From the NCBI GenBank assembly GCA_011037195.1, contig JAAEAF010005048.1, positions 1 through 64,000 on the forward strand: DNA of 64,000 nucleotides. The letters are read 5' to 3'. Of this stretch, positions 56,106 through 64,000 are shown piece after piece. The translations under genes and the position numbers were made by a program. The stretch is from Triatoma infestans. Its lineage: Eukaryota; Arthropoda; Insecta; Hemiptera; Reduviidae. Positions within the stretch are counted from its first letter, which is position 1, and each line of letters starts with the position of its first letter. The notes under the pieces were generated by a model. The model searched no databases, was not told the origin of the DNA, and was given only the letters and a program-made list of their open reading frames with translations.

Positions 56106-56734
56106 AAAAAAAATAAATTATTAACCCTTCTAATTGGGTTTCTTCTTGAATTTTTATTTAACAATATAAATATAAAATTCTTCTCTAATAATACGTATAG
56201 ATAAAACAACAAATTAATTTTATGCTAAAAAAAACGGTTTAACTTAACAAGTTTAAATACGAATTTAATAAAACAAAATTAATAAACTGATTGGAGGGTT
56301 TACTAAACAACACAGAGAGAAAAAAAAAATCAAATAAACATAGATTAGATAAGAATTCCTATAATGTGTAAGCAAAGGGTTGTGAGTGTAGTCGAAGTTA
56401 TTGCAATGCTAGGATGGGACCTCATGGTACGACCGAAATACGTCAATGGTATAAGAAATGAGAAAAGTTGACTATAGTAGAATCTATCGACCATCCAATC
56501 TTATTTAACAATGAGGCCAACTTTAACGAAATCATATTGGAATACTTATAACAAAACACTGTACACTCTCAACTTTTCTAGTAAAAAAATATTATTTCCC
56601 TCTCACAATCTTCTATTTCTTTCTCACTGCTTCCACAATATTTATTTCTCATTAATTAATTTTATTAAATTATATTGATAGGCAATTTAACATTATTTTG
56701 TACCTGTCTCAATACAAATAAACTAATTTTGTTT
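56106..56734. other. AT-rich stretch, nothing recognised
   Basis: No gene signal was seen. A slightly GC-richer patch at 56370-56450 (GGATGGGACCTCATGGTACG) is unplaced. Confidence 0.4.
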
Positions 56735-57409
56735 TTTCTCTCTTACTCAGTAAGAGGAAGTATTGCGAACGCGTCAAAAATTGAGTTTGCACGGGAAATA
56801 CAATTTTTTGAGGCCACCTGAGTGCGAAAAAAATATTTTCAGCGAATAGTCTGTGTGTGTGTGTGTGTGTGTGTGGACAACATTTCTCAAAAACAAAAAA
56901 AGTCGCAGGAAGCTCAAACTTGGTATTCAGTTTAGGTACTTCCGCCGCATCTGACAAGAAGGTATTGGGCAAAATCTATCAATCGGATGTACGACTGTAA
57001 TATTTTTTTTCTTCTTCAGTTTGCAGCGATTTTTCTTAAAACGGTTCCAACGATTTTCTTTAAATACATGTCACTTTTATTTGAATTATTTTCCCGGCAA
57101 AATTGATTTTATATATTGTATGGATTCTGGAGGAACAATAGGTTTCAGCTTTCCTCTAGAGTACCACTTCAGTAAAACGTATGGTTCTACCACTTCTATA
57201 ATATTAAAAACATTGATAGAATTTCAAATTTGAAGAAAATCCATTAACCGGAAGTATGACTTTAAAGAATAGGTTTTTCAGGTTTCTCGACAATTATTGT
57301 AATAGTAATGTATGTTATTCAAGAAAAAATTATGAAAAGAAATACGCATCTGTTCCACAAAAATCAATAACTTTATGACAATGGACCGTATCTTTCTATC
57401 AACTATTAA
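56735..57409 (-). repeat. RPT-1, reverse copy, split by FB-1
   Basis: TCTCTCTTACTCAGTAAGAG, GAAGTATTGCGAACGCGTCA and TTTGAGGCCACCTGAGTGCG, then a (GT)n tract at 56849-56873, AATCCATTAACCGGAAGTAT at about 57237 and TTTTCAGGTTTCTCGACAAT. It resumes after the hairpin at 57765 as CAACGATTCTCTTTAAATAA. Confidence 0.7.
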
Positions 57410-57423
57410 AACGATTCCCTTTA

Positions 57424-57764
57424 TCAGAGACATTTTCCGTGGTAGCCTGTGCTTCATTTTGTGGTCATCGACCAGTTTCGGGCGTTCGCCCATCTTCAGG
57501 ATACGTTTTTCAGACAGTGTGACAACACAGAGACTTGCACAGAGCAAATTCAGTTTACACACTCCACATACAGATTTACTTACACAGAGTGTGTAAACTG
57601 AATCTCCTCTGTGCAAGTCTCTGTGTTGTCACACTGTCTGAAAAATGCATCCGGCTGATGGGCGAATGCCCGAAACCGGTTGATGACCACAAAATGAAGC
57701 AGGCTACCACGACGGAAAATGTCTCTGATGCTTTCCAGCTCTGCAAAACCAACCACCACAACAA
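57424..57764. repeat. FB-1 hairpin element, best copy
   Basis: Arms 57424-57564 and 57587-57728 (about 141 nt each) are nearly perfect inverse copies around a 22-nt loop. Left: TCAGAGACATTTTCCGTGGT, CATTTTGTGGTCATCGACCA, GTTTCGGGCGTTCGCCCATC, GACAGTGTGACAACACAGAG, TTGCACAGAGCAAATTCAGT. The right arm alone continues to the family's outer tip (GCTTTCCAGCTCTGCAAAAC, CAACCACCACAACAA). It is flanked by AACGATTCCCTTTAT on the left (57410-57424) and AACGATTCTCTTTAA on the right (57763-57777), a likely diverged target duplication in RPT-1 sequence. The frames on both strands across it (for example 57278-57616 and 57535-57777) mirror each other because of the palindrome and are not genes. Confidence 0.88.
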
Positions 57765-58123
57765 CGATTCTCTTTAAATAAACTTGTAATACTAACTACC
57801 AATATATAAACCTATCACTTTTATTTGTAACATTTCTCTGTGAAAATTTCTTTTAAGATATTCTGAGAAATCTAAGAAATCTGAGACGTGAAATTTCAAA
57901 TATGTTTGCCCAGTATTATTGGCCTGTTTACAATGTAAACATTCTCTACCTGACTCTATTGGTAGGTCGACACTTTCCCCCTCCAACATTTTCCCTGTAT
58001 ATTTTTTTTTTAGGACATAGAAGCAAAATTTGAAATTTAAAGAAAACTTGTCCATTTCATATTTCCCCCCCAAAAAATAAATTTTCCTAAGAATATGTTT
58101 CAAATAAAAGTGTTAGGTATTTA
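57765..58123. repeat. RPT-1 fragments in both orientations
   Basis: 57765-57900 is the reverse-strand continuation of the copy before the hairpin (TCACTTTTATTTGTAACATT). 58050-58123 instead reads forward (AATATGTTTCAAATAAAAGT, GTTAGGTATTTATGTG) and is cut by the next element. GC-richer 57920-58000 (GGTCGACACTTTCCCCCTCC) is unplaced. Confidence 0.5.
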
Positions 58124-58803
58124 TGTGGAGAGCGCAGAATCGTTGGAACTGTAATGGAATCGTTTGATGTGATTCCCGATGTAGTTAGATGTCTTGAAGA
58201 GGGTGGAAGTTTTAGTTGAGAGATTTTGGAAGTTAGTGCATCGAATTATTAATACGGATTTTATAAAAATAAACTGTATTTTAACAATAATTTTAACGTA
58301 TAAATGGTAACTAATAACTAGCAAAATACTTAGGAAATAAGTAGAAGATAAATAAGTAATAAATTAGAATGATAAAATAAACGAACTAAGATGCACTACT
58401 AAAAGATAATAAGTTTAAATGAAACTGTGTATAGTTGTGTAAACTGCTGCTCGTGTATATGGACGTGCTCGTATCGTCGTATAAGATATAATGATCCTCT
58501 CGTTGTATATGATAGAGTTTATATATAGGTGTTAGCCACACTCTCACTAAGACATCTGTCCTAGTGTGCGACCTTGTGCGACCTTCGTAGTTTGCTGACC
58601 TTATTTAGGTCAGTGGCCAACCTTATTCGGTGCTTGCTTTAATGTAAAGTATTGAAAAGGGTTTTGTTGTTTTTTTGGCCGGCATTGTCTTGTTGTTTGC
58701 TAGGTCGCTGGTTATAAATTGCTCTTTTATTACTGCCATCCTTTGTTAAAATAGCAGCTGGCTGGAACCACTTTGATATTGGTATGACTTTCCATGTCAT
58801 TAC
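58124..58803 (+). mobile_element. TIR-2 element, copy keeping the right terminus
   Basis: The interior matches 17140-17570: GATGTCTTGAAGAGGGTGGA, TATTTTAACAATAATTTTAA and CTAAGATGCAC, then ATAATGATCCTCTCGTTGTA. The right end, GTATTGAAAAGGGTTTTGTT, GCTGGCTGGAACCACTTTGA and CATGTCATTACA, is the inverse of the left end at 16975. RPT-1 sequence flanks it on both sides (TAGGTATTTATGTG before, GAACCATTTTTCGAG after), so it appears to sit inside an RPT-1 copy. No open frame of note. Confidence 0.6.
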
Positions 58804-59255
58804 AGAACCATTTTTCGAGAATATTGTTAAAAACTGAAGAAAGAGATGTTCAGTAAAAATCGCACTTTCTTTAGTATTAAGAGGAGTAAGGGAAAGTCGT
58901 GTGAGTGTTTCACACTAGATTTATGTTTATGTTCTTGAAGCCAACATGGAAACGCATAAATGTGTTCTCTTCAGTCGTAGAAAATTTACTTTGGGTGTCT
59001 AAGTTCACGGAACAATCCAGAAAATGAGGGATTATGATAGGAGTGAAACGAACCAAGGAATTATAGGTTCATGCATCTCATGCATATGGCGATGTCAGTT
59101 ACTTTATTTTGACAGTGATCGGAGTTCAATTTGAATATGAAAATTAAGCACTTTTAAGATACAAAATGGAAAAACATCGAGAAATTTTCGATAATTTTCT
59201 ATAACTCAACTAACGGCTAGGCTGAACGGAATATGAAATTAATAATGACAGTATT
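58804..59255. other. RPT-1 remnants then unique sequence
   Basis: 58804-58860 continues the forward RPT-1 copy. 58880-58922 (GGAGTAAGGGAAAGTCGTGT, GAGTGTTTCACACTAGATTT) is an inverted RPT-1 5' end. From 58925 nothing was recognised. Confidence 0.45.
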
Positions 59256-59693
59256 AAAAAAAAAAAAAAAAAAAAATCTGATGTGAAACACTCACACGAG
59301 TTTCTTCTACTGCAATTTGTTGTAACGGCTAATTTTCATCACCCTTATAATTTGTATCAATGTTTAAAATTGTCGGTGTTTTTATGGGAAAAAACACAGG
59401 AAACTGAAAAACCTGGTCGGAAAAATTTGCATAGTCAATTTGCTTTAAATTCGGAATTTTGGCATCACATTTTATTGTAATTAATATTATGTAGATGATA
59501 GAATGATATAATAAACTGAAACAACACTTTAAAAGAAAACATAACCCACCACTCCTCAAATCCCCACTAAAATGAATTTTCCCATAAAATATTTCAAATG
59601 AAAGTTGTAGCACACATTATAAGTGTAGTTAGGATTCTAAGTTTAAAAAAAAAATTTGTTGGAGCTGATTTCGAGAAAAACGCAAAAAACTAG
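59256..59693 (+). repeat. RPT-1 array, unit 1 (shortened)
   Basis: After a 22-base A run, TCTGATGTGAAACACTCACA, CGAGTTTCTTCTACTGCAAT, TTCGGAATTTTGGCATCACA and AAATGAATTTTCCCATAAAA, to GAGAAAAACGCAAAAAACTA. It is followed immediately by the next unit's A run and 5' end. Confidence 0.8.
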
Positions 59694-60665
59694 AAAAAAA
59701 AAAATCTGGTGTGAAACACTCATACAACTTTCTCTTACTCCCTAGTTCTCAAAATTATAATTGACAAAGGTTATAGTTTCTGTAACAAATATAACGAAAT
59801 TCGTCGAAAACTGAAAAAACTGTTCAGTAAAAGCGCACTTCCGGTTTACTAAATTTCTTAAAACTCGGAATTTTGGCCATCTATTTATTTCTGATTAATT
59901 AAGGTTTGGATGATAGAATTGTATAATTAACTGTGATACCACGTTAGAGAAAGCTGTAACCCCACCCCTTCCATAAAAGTGCCCCTTAAATGAATTTTCC
60001 CAGAGAAATATTTTAAATAAAAGTTGCAGATCATTGCATGTTTAGTTTATATAAGATGTTTCAAGAAAATCGTCGGAACCATTTTTGAGAAAATTGCGAA
60101 AAAGTGAATAAATCATTTATTAAAGTGGTAATGTAAACGCACTTCCGGTTATCCAATTTTTCAAATTTGGAATTTCAGCAACATATTTAATTCTAATTAA
60201 CATTATTTACATGATAGAATTGTCTAATAAACTGAAATAGCACTTTAGATGGAAACCTAACCCCACCCCTCCCCGCAAATGCATTTTCCCGAAGAAATGT
60301 TTCACATGAAAGTTGTATGTGTGGTTGATGTTCAAAGTTTAAAGAAAATCGTCGGAGCCATTTTGGAGAAAATAGCAAAAAAGTAAAAAATCCAACTAGT
60401 AAAGTGGTAATTCCGGTTGAGGAATTTTGACAGATAACGTACTGACCTAAACGGAATATCAAGTTTCAACTTTCTACGGCTTTTCGTTTTTGAGCTATGC
60501 TGTTCAAATACATACATACATACATACATACACACACACAGACCTTTTGCTAAAAACCATTTTTTTGGACTCAGGGGACCTCAAAACGGATATTTCCGGT
60601 GAAAACTCCATATCGAAAATTTGACACGATTACAATACTTCCTCTTACTAGGAGTAAGAGAAAGT
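59694..60665 (+). repeat. RPT-1 array, unit 2 (complete)
   Basis: From TCTGGTGTGAAACACTCATA through sub-repeat marks at about 59836, 60139 and 60411 and the GGGGACCTCAAAACGGATAT block to the hairpin CTCTTACTAGGAGTAAGAGA. It is about as long as the reference copy and very similar to it. Confidence 0.9.
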
Positions 60666-61035
60666 AAAAACCACTGCACTTCCGGTCAACCGATTTTGTT
60701 CAAAACCTTATAAGGTCCCATGCTAACAGTTAAATATGAAGTTTGAACTTTCTGCGCTTTTTACTTTTATGTTGACCGGGGGTGCAGGTTGACACTTTCA
60801 ACAGGTAAAAGTTTACTTTCAGTAAAAGCGCACTTCCGGTTTAATAAATTTAACTCGTTACCCTCCAAACACACACACACACACACACACACGCAAATAC
60901 AGACACACACATGCACACAAGAGACCAATTTCTAAAAACCACTTTTTCGGACTGAGGGGACCTCAAAACGTGTATATCTGCTGAAAACTCGATTTCAATA
61001 CGCCCTCCAACAGCAGTTAGAGCAACTAAAAAGTG
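60666..61035 (+). repeat. RPT-1 array, unit 3 (3' part)
   Basis: Begins within the unit at CTGCACTTCCGGTCAACCGA, has GGTCCCATGCTAACAGTTAA, a (CA)n tract at 60868-60920, GGACTGAGGGGACCTCAAAA and CTGCTGAAAACTCGATTTCA, and ends CCTCCAACAGCAGTTAGAGC. It is more diverged than unit 2. Confidence 0.75.
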
Positions 61036-61714
61036 CATGATTGTACCAGGAGTTGAATGGAACAAACGACAACAAATTTTACTGCCCCTCTGGAGAAACG
61101 CCAGCTGTTATTCGTTGAGTGAGTACTTGATTATATCACCTGTTTACAAGCGTGGCAAACCAAATAAATAAACAAGGACAAGAAGATAAGATAGATTTTC
61201 CAAAGGAAGCTGTACGAATTTACCGAGGTCGAGATAAATAGGAATTCAGTAGAAGAACAGGAGGGGCTCTGCATTAACACCTTGTGAGAACTTGTGTAAA
61301 TCACACATTGGCGTCATGTTGTGGTTTTCTCAACAAAATTACTGAATAGGTGGTGGTGGGTGGGGAGATAGAATTGATATTAATTTTTATCGCTATCGTA
61401 ATGTTTATAATTTTAAGTTCAATATTTTAATGTTTTTATTCAGAAATTGTTGATTCTTCTTAACTTATCAGAAAAGGTGTTCACACTTATAGTTCTCGGT
61501 TCTGAATTGAACTGGGGTTAATATTAATTAAGATAAATCATTCAAAATGCCAGTCCTTGTGTTTTTTACTGGTCCTTTTGTTTTAACAACTTTAAAAGTA
61601 ATTTTCCCAATAAGGGACCGACCATATTGCAATATTATTTGCAGATGACAAGAAAACAAATGATTAAATATTATTGCTTACTATAACACACTCCCAGAAT
61701 AAATATCCCGGGGG
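61036..61714. other. no gene seen
   Basis: Mixed unique sequence. Nothing recognised between the RPT-1 array and the LTR. Confidence 0.4.
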
Positions 61715-61890
61715 TGTGGGGAACTAGGATTCGTGATTCTGCAAAATAAAATACACCCAGTAAATGTCAAAGCACACTTAGTAAAATGTTACATATATTC
61801 TGAAAAGCATATACAGTAAATGGTTGCTATGACCAATCTGTTCGCTCAGGGAGTGACACAGATTGTCAATCGTCGCTCGTCGAGTAGCGT

Positions 61891-62071
61891 GGCCTGGCCC
61901 TCTTGCCTAGCGCACACTACTTATCGGTGATCGTTGTACGAACAAACGGCCTGGCTCTCCTGCCTAGCGCAGATGTCTTGAAACGGTGATCGCTGGATGA
62001 GTAAACGGCCTGGCTCTCTTGCCTAGCGCAGATGCTCTGAGAAGTTAGTTAAGGGCCTGCCTAGCTAGCGC
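61891..62071. repeat. tandem repeat inside the LTR, ~58 bp x 3-4
   Basis: GGCCTGGC(C/T)CTC(T/C)TGCCTAGCGC occurs at 61891, 61948 and 62007, with a degenerate fourth copy at 62054 (GGCCTGCCTAGCTAGCGC). The spacer has CGGTGATCG(T/C)TG. Spacing is 57, 59 and 47 bp. Confidence 0.85.
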
Positions 62072-62142
62072 CAAAACTATTAGAAGAGTTTCTAATCGCT
62101 GAGTACTTCTCTCTCTCCCTCCATTCTGGTCGTGGATGGCCC

Positions 62143-62150
62143 CTTATATA
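62143..62150 (-). promoter_or_regulatory. TATA box of the LTR promoter (candidate)
   Basis: TATATAAG on the minus strand within the LTR, with GGGGCCATCC just downstream. Position and orientation fit a pol II promoter for the gypsy element. No transcription start can be seen from sequence alone. Confidence 0.45.
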
Positions 62151-62313
62151 CGATTCTGAGCTGGTAGGGATGGTGTCCAGTAGGCGGGTCTAGCCGGTGA
62201 AAGTTCTCCCCTCTGTAGTGGAGTAGGAGAGTCCTAGTGTAGTGGGGTGTGCCTCCCTAGTGAAAGGTCCACTTGGTGCAAACCTGGTGGCCGGGCGGAG
62301 AACTGTTGTTACA

Positions 62314-62324
62314 TCCTCCCCCTT
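62314..62324 (-). promoter_or_regulatory. polypurine tract of the gypsy element
   Basis: AAGGGGGAGGA on the minus strand, immediately before the TGTAACA start of the LTR. In LTR retrotransposons this purine run primes plus-strand DNA synthesis. Confidence 0.7.
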
Positions 62325-62359
62325 GAGCTCAGGTGTTGCTTGCAATGGCTGAGCTCACA

Positions 62360-64000
62360 TCAATGGCGTGGTCGGCCTGTAGGTGATTTCAGGGTCATCA
62401 GCCACTGTAGTGGTTGGTGGTCTGTGACTATCAACGTGGGGCTGGCCTCGATATATCCTCTGAACTTGAAGACTGCCCATACTAAGGCGAGTGCTTCTCG
62501 TTCGGTCGTCGTGTAGTTCCTCTCAGGCGCTGTAAGCAGGCGGCTGGCGTACTCCACGGGATGTTCTTCTTCTTTCTCCCCCTGGACTAAGACTGCTCCA
62601 ATAGCATAAGCACTAGCGTCGGTTTTGATAGTGAAGGGGCGAGTCTCATCGGCAGGATGGAGGATGGGTGCTGACGTCAGTAGTTTCTTTAGCTGGTCAA
62701 ATCCATCTGCTTGGTCGGTGGTCCATGTCCATGTGGCGGCTTTCCTGGTGAGCAAGGTCATCGGTCGAGCGATCTTGGCAAAGTCTGGGATGAATCGTCG
62801 GTACCACGAACAGGTCTGAAGGAAACTCTTAAGTTCCTTTACGTTCCTCGGTGCGGGTCTCTTGAGTATAGCTTCGATCTTCTCTGGGTCGGGGGTGAAT
62901 CCTCTAGGCGTAATCACGTGGCCTAGGTACTTGATTCGTTCGCAGCAGAAGTGGCATTTGGGCCGGTTGGCCTTCAGCTTGTACTTGTTGTCCTTCTTGG
63001 GCACCATGACGACAGGTGAGGTCCATTCACTGTCGCAGGGCTCGATGATCCGTCCGTCCAGCATCTGGGAAATCTCCTGTTCCAAGATGTGACGTCTGCT
63101 AGGTGATAGCCGGTATGGCGGTGCTGCTATAGGTGATGCCTCTCCGGGGTCTATCCTGTGTTCTGCGTGTGGCGTAGGCTCTGTAGGAATTCCAAACACG
63201 TCCTCGTGAGCAGCAAGTATCTCATTAGCCTGCTCCTGTTGTGCTCGGGTGAGCCGGGTGCCTTCGTCTTTTCTAAGCTCCACGTCTATGGTGAAAAGCT
63301 GTAGTTGCTCCTCCGATGGCCATAGGGTGTCATCCGCCCATACCCTATGGAAGTCTAGATGGCTATACCTGGTGGGCGTGTGGTGAGTCCTTTCGGTGGA
63401 CTCGCAACGGTGTATTATCCACCTACCCCTGGTGGTGTCCTGTTGTACCGGTGGTGAGGGTCCATAGCCTCCGAGTATGGCCTCTTCGGTAGCTTCCATC
63501 TCTACTAGAGTTCTTGTTGGTGTGGGTGGTAGCGGGCTGACCATGGTTGTCCTGAATTGTGGCGTCTGCACAATCGCTTCCTGAGTTGTTCCATAAACTC
63601 GTGTGTCTTCTGCTCCTGGAGTCAGCGGCGGTGGGCTGATCCTTTCTGATGTGGGTTGTGGTACCTTCACAACCGTGTTCTGAGTTTCTCTATAAACTCG
63701 TGTGTCTCCTTTCACTGGAGTCAGCGGCGGTGGGCTGAGTAGTGCTGGCTGCGGTGTCATAGTCACAGTGTCCATCTGTATTCTTCCTGATGTGGGTTGT
63801 GGTACCTTCACAACCGTGTTCTGGGTTTCCCTATGAACTTGTGTGTCTCCTTTTACTGGAGTCAGCGGCAGTGGGCTGAGTAGTGCTGGCTGCGGTGTCA
63901 TAGTCACAGTGTCCATCTGTAACTGTGGTGGTGCTGGCGTGTCCTTTCTGGTGAATGGGTAGAGTGTGGGGTTGTCATGAAACCTCCACCTGTGTTCTCC
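62360..64000 (-). pseudogene. Ty3/gypsy pol polyprotein, open but lacking RT core and integrase; continues past the window end
   Basis: An open frame enters from beyond 64000 (GEHRWRFHDNP... at the edge) and runs to a stop at 62360. Counting from the internal Met at 63916 (518 residues): residues 1-126 are Pro/Thr-rich repeats of 47, 46 and 33 residues; about 127-250 are a linker; 253-312 are the start of RT (YRLSPSRRHILEQEISQML, DSEWTSPVVMVPKKDNKY). At about 313 the frame jumps in phase to KANRPKCHFCCERIKYLGHV, the post-catalytic RT connection. Residues 428-518 are RNase H with acidic residues D433, E472 and D499. Known: gypsy RT needs the palm with its Y-x-DD box, RNase H continues past this point, and integrase follows. 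All are missing: the frame ends SPTGRPRH, 36 bp before the polypurine tract. No protease is visible. The open frames on the plus strand here are shadows. Confidence 0.93.

Larger units (their letters stand above)
61715..62313 (-). mobile_element. 3' LTR of a Ty3/gypsy element
   Basis: The inner edge is well supported. On the minus strand a purine run (AAGGGGGAGGA) is followed directly by TGTAACAACAGTTC, the usual polypurine tract/LTR junction, so the LTR starts at 62313. The outer edge is inferred from ...GTTCCCCACA on the minus strand (plus-strand TGTGGGGAAC at 61715), giving ~599 bp with TG...CA ends. It contains a TATA box and a short tandem repeat. The 5' LTR lies outside the window, so identity between LTRs and the target duplication cannot be checked. 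Confidence 0.6.

Noticed and set aside
57278..57777. overlapping frames on both strands giving similar peptides
   Set aside because: The similarity arises because the DNA is an inverted repeat (FB-1). No frame is conserved in other copies.
62247..63092. plus-strand frames of 64-89 codons opposite the gypsy pol
   Set aside because: They are antisense shadows of the minus-strand pol frame, which has clear RT and RNase H motifs.
61715..64000. intact retrovirus-like element
   Set aside because: No envelope-like frame, no integrase and no RT catalytic core are present in the visible part. It is a deleted Ty3/gypsy relic.

Overview
This window looks like repeat-dense, AT-rich intergenic DNA from an arthropod, most likely an insect. 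By eye it is about two-thirds A+T. There are no operons, no bacterial-style gene packing, no host gene I can recognise and no intact RNA gene. It contains relics of many eukaryotic transposon classes: tRNA-derived SINEs, several non-LTR retrotransposons, a Ty3/gypsy element, a mariner, a hAT element and several long inverted-repeat elements. The mix suits an insect. I suspect a hemipteran from the general look of the repeats, but I cannot test that here.

The main component is an unnamed repeat that I call RPT-1. It is about 1 kb long and noncoding, and more than twenty whole or partial copies on both strands cover roughly 12 kb. Each full unit is built from about three diverged ~260-320 bp sub-repeats (landmark CACTTCCGGTT). 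It is bounded by ACTTTCTCTTACTCC and its inverse. In two places units lie directly head to tail. Other elements have inserted into RPT-1 copies: a SINE with a perfect 13-bp target duplication, a 329-bp MITE-like element, a hairpin element and a TIR element.

Layout. 1-14 kb: AT-rich sequence with minisatellites, SINEs (families A and C), one hairpin element (FB-1) and one MITE. 14-24 kb: old RPT-1 copies, the TIR-2 element, a homogeneous 94-bp x 6 tandem array and a tRNA-Glu-like SINE. 23.9-38 kb: a cluster of non-LTR retrotransposon relics. These include an RNase H/zinc-finger 3' end, two ~97% identical CR1/Jockey-like 3' fragments (one of them splitting another non-LTR relic on the opposite strand) and a 1.6-kb Jockey-like relic with a poly(A) tail. 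41-54 kb: two endonuclease-RT-type C-terminal relics, a 976-bp hAT deletion derivative with an 8-bp target duplication, tandem RPT-1, an 850-bp long inverted repeat and a 902-bp mariner deletion derivative. 54-61 kb: RPT-1 arrays and a nearly perfect FB-1 hairpin. 61.7-64 kb: the 3' end of a Ty3/gypsy element on the minus strand. It has a long open frame, but the reverse transcriptase core and the integrase are missing.

Nothing here works together as a pathway. The common theme is that the gypsy, hAT and mariner elements each keep the termini visible in the window while lacking the catalytic core. They therefore look like non-autonomous derivatives that would depend on enzymes made elsewhere in the genome.
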